Shown in pieces: positions 1 through 9,674 of a stretch of DNA of 64,000 nucleotides. Numbering within the stretch: the first letter of the stretch is position 1; each line of letters starts with the position of its first letter. The position numbers were made by a program, and so were the translations under genes. The notes under the pieces were generated by a model that saw only the letters and a program-made list of their open reading frames with translations, had not been told where the DNA came from and made no database searches. This DNA is from Desulfobulbus oralis (lineage in GTDB: Bacteria > Desulfobacterota > Desulfobulbia > Desulfobulbales > Desulfobulbaceae), in NCBI RefSeq assembly GCF_002952055.1, contig NZ_CP021255.1, positions 1,959,501-2,023,500 of the forward strand, given 5' to 3'.

Positions 1-11
1 GGGTTACTCCC

Positions 12-3000
12 GTCGTAATCCCTTATCAAGTCAGGTCATATCAAACTGATGAACGGGAATTTTTGAGGCGCCTTTCTGACTTGGTCGTAATCCCTTATCA
101 AGTCAGGTCATATCAAACCCCGCACGAAAGGCGGCGGAAAAGGCGAACCCAAAAGAGTCGTAATCCCTTATCAAGTCAGGTCATATCAAACGCGTTTTGC
201 CGGGCGAGCAAGACCTTGCACCAGAACTCCGGGTCGTAATCCCTTATCAAGTCAGGTCATATCAAACCGAGCTTCGCGCTCAAGCAGCGGAGGCCCGCTT
301 GGGTCGTAATCCCTTATCAAGTCAGGTCATATCAAACTTCTGGGAATTCCCGCTCTAACGAGCGGGAATTCCTCCGTCGTAATCCCTTATCAAGTCAGGT
401 CATATCAAACTTTGAGTGACCTTAACTTGGCCGGCCAAATTGCCGGCACAAGTCGTAATCCCTTATCAAGTCAGGTCATATCAAACGGGAATTCCTCCGG
501 CGTTTGAGTGACCTTAACTTGGGTCGTAATCCCTTATCAAGTCAGGTCATATCAAACGGTCTTTCAATGCCGCACGAAAGGCGGCGGAAAAGGCGGTCGT
601 AATCCCTTATCAAGTCAGGTCATATCAAACCGCGCTGGCCACGGGCAAGGTACGGCCCGGCGTTTTGCCGGGTCGTAATCCCTTATCAAGTCAGGTCATA
701 TCAAACGTTGTACTTATACAGGAGAATCCAGTGAACTTGTTGTAGTCGTAATCCCTTATCAAGTCAGGTCATATCAAACTTCTGGGAATTCCCGCTCTAA
801 CGAGCGGGAATTCCTCCGGTCGTAATCCCTTATCAAGTCAGGTCATATCAAACCAACTGGTTGCGGAAATCATCAAATTGAGGTCTCAAGCGTCGTAATC
901 CCTTATCAAGTCAGGTCATATCAAACCAGACCAAACGCGAGCGCGAAGCCGAGCTTCGCGCTCAGTCGTAATCCCTTATCAAGTCAGGTCATATCAAACC
1001 CCGGCGTTTTGCCGGGCGAGCAAGACCTTGCACCAGAACTGTCGTAATCCCTTATCAAGTCAGGTCATATCAAACAAAAAGTGACTCAAATTTTCATTCA
1101 GGAAGGTCTACTTCCGTCGTAATCCCTTATCAAGTCAGGTCATATCAAACAGGCCCATCAGCCTACCTCCAACGCGGCTCGTACTGCGTCGTAATCCCTT
1201 ATCAAGTCAGGTCATATCAAACCAGATTGGTTCTGCCCAAACTGTAGAGTCCAGAGAAAATCTGCGTCGTAATCCCTTATCAAGTCAGGTCATATCAAAC
1301 AAAAGAGCCGAAACTGCAGAACGTAATCTCGATACCCGTCGTAATCCCTTATCAAGTCAGGTCATATCAAACGTTTTCAATATGTCCGTACTGCCAGATA
1401 CAAATTGTCGTAATCCCTTATCAAGTCAGGTCATATCAAACAGCGTTCCGCTTCCGCAATCAGCTTGTCGCAACTATAATGTCGTAATCCCTTATCAAGT
1501 CAGGTCATATCAAACCTGTTTCTTGTGACTCTCAAAATTCCCGCAATTTCTCCGACGTCGTAATCCCTTATCAAGTCAGGTCATATCAAACATTTCCGCT
1601 ACTTCAGGAAAAATGCTTCATTCTCCAAGGGGTCGTAATCCCTTATCAAGTCAGGTCATATCAAACACAAATTCCCCAATTTCTTCCTTTAAAAATCAAG
1701 AAATTTCGTCGTAATCCCTTATCAAGTCAGGTCATATCAAACTTTGAGCGCGCAAGCTACCCAGGCTGGATACTTGGTCGTAATCCCTTATCAAGTCAGG
1801 TCATATCAAACTTCTTTTCCTCCAAGCCCAAGGCGCGGGCTTGGAGGAAGTGTCGTAATCCCTTATCAAGTCAGGTCATATCAAACCGGCTTCCAGTTAC
1901 GGAATCTGCTGGCTGCGGCAGTTAGTCGTAATCCCTTATCAAGTCAGGTCATATCAAACCGCTTCGCGCACAAGAGGAAGCGTTCATATTTCGCAACCGT
2001 CGTAATCCCTTATCAAGTCAGGTCATATCAAACCTTAATCTTGTACCTACTGTAGTACTGGCAGTACGGAGTCGTAATCCCTTATCAAGTCAGGTCATAT
2101 CAAACGTACGATAGCCCATGATGGCTATCGTACATCTGATCTTTTCCTGTCGTAATCCCTTATCAAGTCAGGTCATATCAAACCCGGAAAGCCACCTCCC
2201 AGCTTTGGGAGCTTGCCTGTTAGGGTCGTAATCCCTTATCAAGTCAGGTCATATCAAACCCCAGAAGCTCGAGCAAGCGTTCGGCTTGCTCGAGCAAGCG
2301 GGTCGTAATCCCTTATCAAGTCAGGTCATATCAAACCTGGCGCTCCACAGCCAGCTACCCGCTGGCAGGAGGTATGTCGTAATCCCTTATCAAGTCAGGT
2401 CATATCAAACGAGCTTGCCTGTTAGGCAAGCTCCCAGCTTCCAGCGTCGTAATCCCTTATCAAGTCAGGTCATATCAAACCGGCAGGCCTGCAGGAAGTT
2501 TGCGCCTTCTTCCTGGGCCTGTCGTAATCCCTTATCAAGTCAGGTCATATCAAACAAGTTGAGCAAGAGCGTTCTGCACAATACACCCAAGAGGTGTCGT
2601 AATCCCTTATCAAGTCAGGTCATATCAAACAATCCTATCCGAACTGCATTGGTAATACTGATGCAGTCAGTCGTAATCCCTTATCAAGTCAGGTCATATC
2701 AAACGGCAGGCGTTGGATGTAAACAGGTACGTCGCACCGGACGTCGTAATCCCTTATCAAGTCAGGTCATATCAAACACGAAACCCGTCGGAAGCATATG
2801 AGAAACATTTCTACGTCGTAATCCCTTATCAAGTCAGGTCATATCAAACCTGAACAAGCAGACCAAAGATGCCGAGAACAAGGTCTTCGGTCGTAATCCC
2901 TTATCAAGTCAGGTCATATCAAACCATGCGAAAGGTTGACCCCAACGTGCAGCGGGTCTCCGATGCGTCGTAATCCCTTATCAAGTCAGGTCATATCAAA

Positions 3001-4263
3001 CTAGTTTACGTACTGTAATAAACGGGCAACTGATGGTCGTAATCCCTTATCAAGTCAGGTCATATCAAACGCAACCAATCAAGGATCCGTATAAGGCAAC
3101 GCCCAATATCGTCGTAATCCCTTATCAAGTCAGGTCATATCAAACCTGATCGAGCGCAGGCACTATTCACCTCTGGAGTTCGGAAGGTCGTAATCCCTTA
3201 TCAAGTCAGGTCATATCAAACCCGACGACTTTATCAGAGCAAACGATGTAACAGCCATCGAGGGTCGTAATCCCTTATCAAGTCAGGTCATATCAAACCA
3301 GGCTTACAACGAGGGATTATGGTTTCATCAACAACACCAGTCGTAATCCCTTATCAAGTCAGGTCATATCAAACCACAGCCTATGTACCCAATGGGCGAA
3401 GACTGATTCTTGGTCGTAATCCCTTATCAAGTCAGGTCATATCAAACAGTTCAGAAGCATCTACTGTCAGGCTTTTCCCATCCCGTCGTAATCCCTTATC
3501 AAGTCAGGTCATATCAAACACGGAGAAAGAAAGAACAAATCGAAAGCGCCTTGCACGAGTCGTAATCCCTTATCAAGTCAGGTCATATCAAACATACCAA
3601 GCCGGACAAACCATTGACGGCTTACGAAACAGTCGTAATCCCTTATCAAGTCAGGTCATATCAAACGTACCTTTCATCTGAATAATTGGACAGGGATCAA
3701 ACTTTGGTCGTAATCCCTTATCAAGTCAGGTCATATCAAACTACCATGAACGAGACTCTGATTGACCTGACCGAAATTGGTCGGTCGTAATCCCTTATCA
3801 AGTCAGGTCATATCAAACTCTGCCAGGTGACCAGGACATTGCCCCTGCGCTCCAGGTCGTAATCCCTTATCAAGTCAGGTCATATCAAACCAAACGATGG
3901 CAAGGCTGGAAAGCCTTGCCACTCCCCACGTGTCGTAATCCCTTATCAAGTCAGGTCATATCAAACAATTCCCGTGATTTTCAGGACGCCGCGTATTTGC
4001 GGCGTCGTCGTAATCCCTTATCAAGTCAGGTCATATCAAACTGCGCTCTCAAGCGATGGCTTTGCCATCGCTTGAGAAAGAGTCGTAATCCCTTATCAAG
4101 TCAGGTCATATCAAACGCCATCGCTTGAGAAAGAGTTTGGGGATACCATGAAAGAGCGTCGTAATCCCTTATCAAGTCAGGTCATATCAAACACATGAGC
4201 AACAATCTGAAACGCAAGGCACAGCGCCGTCGTAATCCCTTATCAAGTCAGGTCATATCAAAC
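12..4263. CRISPR. Type III CRISPR array, 58 repeats, left end outside window
   Basis: A 35-bp direct repeat (starts GTCGTAATCCC, ends CATATCAAAC) occurs 58 times from 12-46 to 4229-4263. All copies look identical by eye. They enclose 57 spacers of 34-43 bp. Eleven bases of a further spacer precede the first repeat, so the array continues to the left. The 3' end ATATCAAAC resembles the 8-nt 5' handle (ATTGAAAC-like) that Cas6 leaves on type III crRNAs. This suggests plus-strand transcription, with the leader outside the window and the trailer end at 4263, facing the cas operon. No repeat near 4263 is degenerate, so orientation is inferred and not proved. Spacers 5 and 11 are the same sequence. 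Several other spacers overlap one another, and many carry perfect inverted repeats. Confidence 0.98.
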
Positions 4264-4736
4264 TGTCACCTCCAAATGTTCTGTGTTTTCAGGGTGTTGG
4301 GTGATGGTTTCCGGGAAGCTCCGACGCAGAAAACCTGGCAGAAGGGCAGATGGAGGGACTGAACAGAGGCCTCTACCCAAACAGCCTGATTTTACTGGAT
4401 TTTTTTGCACGCGGGAAGCTCCAGCGCTCAAAAAAGTAAAATCACGAAAAATCAGCATGTTATTCACTCCAAAGACAGGAGCCATGAGCTTCCCGGCCAA
4501 TTCATTCGGCTGACGCGGTCTCGAGGTCAGTGCTCCCCGTACTGCCCATGCCATTGCTCCAGCACGCAAGGCTGCCATGCAGCCTGCAGCGAGACTGCGC
4601 TTTGCCCTGCCGACATTGTATCCAGGTCGTGTCCGGCATTCCAGAAAGAAAGGACAACGTTCCTCGCCTCTTCCCCTTTTCGCCAGGGTAGCCTGGGTAG
4701 GGCGGCCAGACAATGCCAGCAAGGTTGTCGGAATCT
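4264..4736. other. Intergenic stretch between CRISPR array and cas operon
   Basis: There are 473 bp between the last repeat and the stop codon of the Can2/Card1-type gene. Open frames exist on both strands but none has a convincing ribosome site, domain or homology, and they overlap one another. It is not AT-rich as most CRISPR leaders are. If the array is read on the plus strand this is trailer sequence between convergent units. If it is read on the minus strand this would be the leader. No clear intrinsic terminator was seen. Confidence 0.6.
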
Positions 4737-5879
4737 TTACCTGCCAATGCCCCATTCCTGTTGCAGGCGCTCCTGCAGATGCAAAATGTTGTTCCCGCTG
4801 ACCACAGGAATTTTCAGGTTTTGCGCCCGCCGGAAATCAGCATCTTTCAGCGGATGTACTGACACGAGCAGAGGGCGGGCAAAGAGGCCGCCTACATTTG
4901 CCTTCATGGAATCCAGTTCATGCAGCGCATCTTTGCCCGCATTTTTCAGGATATCCAGGCTACTGGTTTTGCAGGAAATGATGTGCAGTCGATTATTGCA
5001 GGAGAAGACAACATCCAGTTCATTCTCTGTCTTTTTCTTTTTCGAAGCAGCCCTTTGTATCTGCCACTCAAAATTGACGTTCAGGAGACAGTCCAGACCG
5101 TTGATGCTCAAGCCTTTTATCAGATTGAACACGTACTCTTCCAACCAGCCACCGTTCAGGTAGAAGCGGGCGGCTTCGCTCTGCAGACACAGCGTGTCTG
5201 CGCCTGAAGGCACGGCAATGCCCTCCTGCACCAGCAGATCAAAGAGCTCTGTGCCGGGGCCGGGCAGGTTGTTTACGTACAGAAAAACAGGAGGCTCCTT
5301 TTTATCGTACTCGTTCAGTTGTCTGTTGCATGCGCGCAGCATATCTGGATTGTTAAGAAAAAGGCGACAAAGTTTTTCGGTTGCCGCCTTGCGCCTGCGG
5401 GCCGTATCTATCTTGCTGCGTGTACCTGCTTCATTAAAACGTTTGCCGTAGCAGGCCAGACAGAGTTTTACATCCAGCAGATTCTGCCTGACTGGCATGG
5501 CGGTCGGCTGGTCACCCAATTCCAGCAATTGCTCATGCTCGGTGTCCATGTAGATGACGCGTTTGCCACTAAAATAGAACTGCTGGTAGGCAGCCAGGGC
5601 GGTAATCTTGGTGCCGCCGGTGACGTTCAAGGTGAGCTCGTCTGCCTGGGATTGCTGCACCACGGCATCGCAGGCGGCGAGCGCGCCTGCAAAATCATAA
5701 GCCGGGATTTCGTAGACGCTGATTTGGATGGCCCGGGCTCGAAAGATATTTTTCAGTCGCTCCGCCTGCTCCTGCATTTCAGGTGTCACGAGCAGTGCCA
5801 CCTTTTCGGGTCTCTCCAACAGTACGGGCAGGACATTGGGGACCGGCTGGCCTGATACCAGGCAAACATGCATTTTCAT
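4737..5879 (-). CDS. can2: CARF-domain nuclease of the Can2/Card1 type
   Basis: A 380-residue protein of the DUF1887 type: an N-terminal CARF domain and a C-terminal PD-(D/E)XK nuclease. The CARF ligand-site motif NVTGGTK lies at residues 85-91. GGWLEEYV (about 243-250), NELDVVF (286-292) and ISCK (301-304) give the E/D...xCK nuclease signature. Known Can2/Card1 proteins bind cyclic tetra-adenylate made by Cas10 and then cut DNA and/or RNA nonspecifically. It is the last gene of the cas operon, and its start overlaps the Nudix gene stop by 4 bp (ATGA), implying translational coupling. All expected motifs are intact, so it should be functional. The metal preference and RNA/DNA preference cannot be read from sequence. 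Confidence 0.9.
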   Translation of the reverse strand: MKMHVCLVSGQPVPNVLPVLLERPEKVALLVTPEMQEQAERLKNIFRARAIQISVYEIPAYDFAGALAACDAVVQQSQADELTLNVTGGTKITALAAYQQFYFSGKRVIYMDTEHEQLLELGDQPTAMPVRQNLLDVKLCLACYGKRFNEAGTRSKIDTARRRKAATEKLCRLFLNNPDMLRACNRQLNEYDKKEPPVFLYVNNLPGPGTELFDLLVQEGIAVPSGADTLCLQSEAARFYLNGGWLEEYVFNLIKGLSINGLDCLLNVNFEWQIQRAASKKKKTENELDVVFSCNNRLHIISCKTSSLDILKNAGKDALHELDSMKANVGGLFARPLLVSVHPLKDADFRRAQNLKIPVVSGNNILHLQERLQQEWGIGR

Positions 5880-6466
5880 ACAGAGCCTCCTTGTTTGGCC
5901 AGGTGTATGGCCAGTTCTGACCAGAGTTCAAAGTGTTCCAGAGGCAGTTGCTCCATACGCTGCCACTCTGGGTTTGCAATTTCCCTGGAAAAAGACAATT
6001 TCTGGCACACATCCAGGTGGACTTTGAAGACAATACCGAGATGGCAGCGGCCCACCGCGCTTTCATCCTCATTGATCATGCCCAGAACCGTGATTTGCGA
6101 TGGCCTGAACGAAAGACCAATTTCTTCCCGCATCTCGCGCCGCAGGCCGGACAGCAGCCGGTCATACAGGGTGGGGCCCTGATCCCTGTCGTTGACATGC
6201 CCGCCAATCCCTGCCGATAATTTGCCGATGAGCCGCAGTTCCGAACCGTGGCGCTGATAGGTACAAATCCGGCCATTCTGATCAAAAATCAGGGCATAGG
6301 GAATAAGCTGCTTGCAACTGAAATCCGCTTCCGCCTGGCTGCGGTCCACATAGGTATAGCTCAGCCGGTTCAATACCGCCACGTCAATGGGCCAGTATTG
6401 CCGGGACAGGTCAAAGGATTGCCGCAACCGGGTCAGTTCTACGGACAGGACTTTTTCGTTCTTCAC
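5876..6466 (-). CDS. Nudix hydrolase embedded in the type III cas operon
   Basis: A 196-residue MutT/Nudix protein with GIGGHVN at about 86-92 and the core Nudix box REMREEIG at 110-117. The pattern resembles the MutT-like phosphoesterase group COG4112. Nudix enzymes cleave nucleoside diphosphates linked to another moiety. The start overlaps the CARF-deaminase stop by 4 bp and the stop overlaps the Can2 start by 4 bp, so it is made in step with two cyclic-oligoadenylate effectors. It has no CARF domain and probably acts on a product. The obvious candidate substrate is the inosine (d)NTP made by the neighbouring deaminase, hydrolysed to IMP/dIMP. That substrate is inference; it could instead hydrolyse another nucleotide or protect the host after the response. 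Confidence 0.85.
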   Translation of the reverse strand: MKNEKVLSVELTRLRQSFDLSRQYWPIDVAVLNRLSYTYVDRSQAEADFSCKQLIPYALIFDQNGRICTYQRHGSELRLIGKLSAGIGGHVNDRDQGPTLYDRLLSGLRREMREEIGLSFRPSQITVLGMINEDESAVGRCHLGIVFKVHLDVCQKLSFSREIANPEWQRMEQLPLEHFELWSELAIHLAKQGGSV

Positions 6467-8531
6467 AGCTTCTCTTCCCTGATCAGCTTGCCCAGCCGCT
6501 CTTCAACCCGTCGTATGAGTGCCTTCTTTTGCTTATACGGGTAAAAGGCCGTACGAAAAGCGTTGCAGAGCAGTTGCAGAATCTCCCATTTGGACAGGCC
6601 GCCTTTGGTGAGGCGTGCGGCCTTGTGCAGCTCATTGGTGGCACTGGTGCGGGAAATGCCGGGATCGTCGGTGTTGACACTGACCAGCAGCTCTGCATCG
6701 AGGTATTTCTTGAGCGGATATTCCTGCAGGCCGGTATCCGGGAGATAGTTGTCCTGAAAGCCCACAATCTGGGCATTGCTGGAGGGACACATTTCAATGC
6801 CAATGCCTCGTTCCAGAAACTTGTTCATTAAGTCGGGCCGATCCCGCAGGGTCAGGCCATGACCTATACGTTCGGCGTTGAGGTGATAGACTGCCTGCCA
6901 GATACTCTCGCAGGGCATGATCTCACCCGCATGAATGGTGATGTTGTAGCAGTCTTGCATGATTTCCAGAAATTCCCGGCGCATGTCTTCTGAGGAAGCG
7001 GCATCTTCGTCGCCTGCCAGATCAAAGCCGCGAAAATACTTCTGGAAGCGTGCGTCCTGTTGGCATGCCTGCACCAGGGAGACGCTTTCCCGGATTTTTC
7101 TGAACATCTCCTCTTTGCCGCCATGCCGCGTGGCAATGAGCAAGAGCGAAGTTTCAAGCTCCGAACACCCTTCCAGCTCCGCCAGAATGTTTGCCAGAAC
7201 CTGCTGGGCCGGAAAGGCGTGATTTGCATAATTGAGGGGCGAGCAGCGCAGTTCAAGATAGAGTACGTTTTCCTGCTTGCAGCGGCGCAGAAAGCAGTGC
7301 AGGGTTTTGCGCAAGGCCTTTTCTTGGCAGAGCAGGGCCGAGCCCTGCAAGTCGCCCAGGCCTTCATAAGCGGAAAGGCCGATTTTTCTGAATCGGTGCT
7401 CGTCCTGATAATCACCAAAAACACTGGCGGACAGCGCGTCCGCGTTGGGATAGGTCAGCAAAAGGGCCGGGGCAATCAGACTTGCTGGGACGTGCAACTC
7501 GTCCGCCTGGTGCTTGCGCCACCCTTCCAGCCTCCGGACGGCGGAACCTGGAATGGGGACAGGGTGGCGCGCCAACGGGCAAAGTCCGGGTTGGTGCGCG
7601 CGGCCTGCTCCAGATCCTCTGCATAGCATTCGGCGACGGCAATCATGTCTTCCGGGTCCAGCACCCCGCCAAGATGACAGTGCAAATCCGCCTTGGGCAG
7701 ATGCTTGAGCCATTCGAGTTCTTCATCCTGCCGCTTCGGGTCGATGCCGATTTTTTCATCCCTGAGCGCCTTTATTTTGTCTAGCGGCAGGGTATACAGG
7801 ATGTGGAAATTGGCGCGGCTTTCCTCCTCTTTTAAATAGTAGGTGGTGAAGAAGTGCTGGGATTGTTTTTTCTGCTCCTGAATCTGGTCCAGGAAGCTGG
7901 TTTGTGGCGGACATGGGAGGAATGCGGCGCTGTCAAATTCCGGAACCTGATCCCGCAGGTTCTGCAGGGCGGGATTTGCAGCGACCGCGCCCAGCAAGAC
8001 CGGCAGGGCTTCCGCCTTGCTGTCTCCCAGAATGTGGAGCAGCATGTCGCAACCAAAGCACCAGGCCGCGTCCTGCATGTCCGCGCTCATGGTCTTGCGG
8101 CCACAGGCCAGGGACAGGTACAGTTTGCCGCCATTGGCGCGCCGTTTCGCCGCGGCCACGACCCGCAGCGCCAGGTCGTGGAAGGCCCTGGCATCGTCAT
8201 TGCTTTTGATGTCCGGCACGTCCTGCAGAAGAAACAATCGGCACTGCACGCCATAAGCACCGCACTGTTGTTTGATGCAGGCAAAATTTTCTTCTGTGGA
8301 ATTGATGATTCTGGTGTGACCGTCAGCCATTGATATTTCCTGATGAGGCTGATCCGTGGCCACGAGCCACAGTTCATCGACGCGGCTCAGGCCCTGCCGT
8401 GCTGCCGTGATTTGCGGCAGCGACCTGCTTGCCGCATAGAAATCCGCTGTTGGTGCATAGTTGAAAACGCCCACGGTCTCCGTGATGATGTCGGGCTGGG
8501 CGCCCAATGCGGAGACAAGAATATGCATCAC
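6463..8531 (-). CDS. CARF-adenosine deaminase (Cad1/CAAD type), frameshifted by one missing base
   Basis: Two overlapping frames together encode one protein. Frame one (8531 down to about 7525) has a CARF domain (ALGAQPDIITET near residue 8, LACGRKTM at 141-148) and then the first deaminase zinc motif HCHLGG at 284-289. Frame two (to 6463) carries the rest of the adenosine deaminase: HAGE, the IGHG His, the CPSSN loop and the metal-binding Asp in NTDDPG. One extra G in the GGG run at 7522-7524 joins them into a 689-residue protein, and the total then divides exactly by three. Family knowledge: Cad1/CAAD binds cyclic oligoadenylate and deaminates ATP to ITP. It starts overlapping the csx20 stop by 4 bp. 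The break may be a real mutation or an assembly error. No X-XXY-YYZ slippery heptamer is present, so programmed frameshifting looks unlikely. Confidence 0.85.
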
Positions 8532-8923
8532 AGGGCCTCATACAGCCGGAAGCGGACATGACGGAACTGGTGGGTGAGCTGCACCTTGTCGCCGTTGCGC
8601 GTTTCCACAGCCTCGCGGCGGGTGGTGGAGTAGACAGGCCTCATGCCAAGGGCCAGAGCCTTTTGCACCGTCAGGTGGGTCGCACCAAAATCCCCCTGGA
8701 CCAGCACATAGTCGCCCTGAGATCCGGCCTCGCGCAGCCAGTCAAAAAGCGGGGCAAGCAGTGGCGCAAGCCTTTCCGCATCTGGCGGCAACTGCCCCCA
8801 GATCGCAAGCAGGTGTGCTGGCGGTGCAATGAAATCGTTCACGCCGAAGGCAGCTTTCGCGTCTTCCCGCTGCGCGGCTGTCAGACTGTGATTGAAGATG
8901 ACGAGCATCTGGGGCCGGATCAA
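8528..8923 (-). CDS. csx20: Csx20-family CRISPR accessory protein (probable ring nuclease)
   Basis: A small protein of 131 residues whose pattern (LVIFNHSLT at the N-terminus, GDYVLVQGDFGATH in the middle, STTRREAVE, then KHVRFR-like FRHVRFRLYEAL at the C-terminus) I recognise as Csx20. Csx20 is CARF-like and is proposed to degrade cyclic oligoadenylate, damping the type III response. The start is not certain. A TTG at 8923 sits 7 nt after a strong AAGGGGGG Shine-Dalgarno, whereas the ATG at 8908 has none; I prefer TTG. The stop overlaps the CARF-deaminase start. Upstream lies an inserted AbiEii-type pair and then a second, broken copy of the csx20 start at 10022-10096. Confidence 0.8.
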   Translation of the reverse strand: MIRPQMLVIFNHSLTAAQREDAKAAFGVNDFIAPPAHLLAIWGQLPPDAERLAPLLAPLFDWLREAGSQGDYVLVQGDFGATHLTVQKALALGMRPVYSTTRREAVETRNGDKVQLTHQFRHVRFRLYEAL

Positions 8924-8954
8924 GAGCGTACCCCCCTTATGTGGTGCAGGATAG

Positions 8955-9674
8955 TCATGCTTTTTGCCCCTCCGGGCCCTTCGGTTCAGGCAAAGGCTCT
9001 TCCTCATCGGCAAACGAAGCCGCGGCAAGCCGTACCGGTGGCAATGCCTGTACGGCCACCGCCGCGCGTTGCAGTTGTCGCTTTTCCGCATCGGTCAGGC
9101 TGGGCAGGTCGCCATCCTCAAAAAAAGTCAGGGCGCGCAGACTTTCAGCCGGCTGAAAGCCGGGTGCAAACAGCAGTTCCGCTGCCGCCAGAGCGGCAGC
9201 AAGATCGCCACCCGCGTTCAGCATGGCGCAGATATCCCTGTAGTCTTTTGCCTCGGCACGCTGGAGAATGACCTTGACCTTGTTTGCCAGTAAATCCTGC
9301 AGGGAGGCGACCAGCAGCACGCCGTCATCCGTATAGTCAGGCCCGCCGACGCGGCCAAAAGAGATATTGCCGAAGAAGGAAAATTTGACATTCTCGTCCG
9401 CATCATCACGCACAAGCACTGTCCAGGTGTCCCGGTCTTCCTGGATGGTTTCACCCTGCCTGACAAGGGGCAGTCGACGCGACAATGCCTCTCTGCGCAG
9501 TGGTTTTGCCGAAAAAAAGTCAAAATCAACCGACTGCCTGTGTCCCAGTCTCAGAGCGATGGCCGTTCCTCCGTACAGAATGAAGCCCAGATCAGGCAGC
9601 GGGCGCAGAGCGGGCCACAGCCGACGCTGCGCGACAGGCAATATTTCCAGATGCGGCGTAAACGTGGCGTTCAT
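8955..9674 (-). CDS. AbiEii/AbiGii-type nucleotidyltransferase (toxin-like)
   Basis: A 239-residue protein with the nucleotidyltransferase signature GGTAIALRLGH followed by SVDFDFF near residues 43-62, typical of the AbiEii family (PF08843). These NTases are the toxin half of AbiE-like phage-abortive systems and transfer nucleotides to cellular targets. The start MNATFTPH was chosen because it overlaps the partner gene stop at 9671-9674 by 4 bp (ATGA). It sits inside the cas operon in the same orientation, between cmr6 and csx20, and is flanked by near-identical copies of the csx20 5' end, so it looks like a cassette insertion. Family is clear; toxicity and target are unknown. Confidence 0.8.
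   Translation of the reverse strand: MNATFTPHLEILPVAQRRLWPALRPLPDLGFILYGGTAIALRLGHRQSVDFDFFSAKPLRREALSRRLPLVRQGETIQEDRDTWTVLVRDDADENVKFSFFGNISFGRVGGPDYTDDGVLLVASLQDLLANKVKVILQRAEAKDYRDICAMLNAGGDLAAALAAAELLFAPGFQPAESLRALTFFEDGDLPSLTDAEKRQLQRAAVAVQALPPVRLAAASFADEEEPLPEPKGPEGQKA

Noticed and set aside
1744-4128. Open reading frames inside the CRISPR array (repeated VVIPYQVRSYQT or RNPLSSQVISN peptides).
   Set aside because: They are translations of the repeat itself; not genes.
12-4263. Self-targeting spacers against genes in this window.
   Set aside because: No spacer was seen to match elsewhere in the window by eye; a proper alignment on both strands was not possible here.
4258-4755. Open frames on both strands between the array and the can2-type gene.
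   Set aside because: No domain, no ribosome site, low-complexity composition, and they overlap one another.
7476-7713. Programmed -1 ribosomal frameshift in the CARF-deaminase.
   Set aside because: The junction has GGAAGGG, which does not fit the X-XXY-YYZ slippery pattern, and no downstream pseudoknot was apparent.
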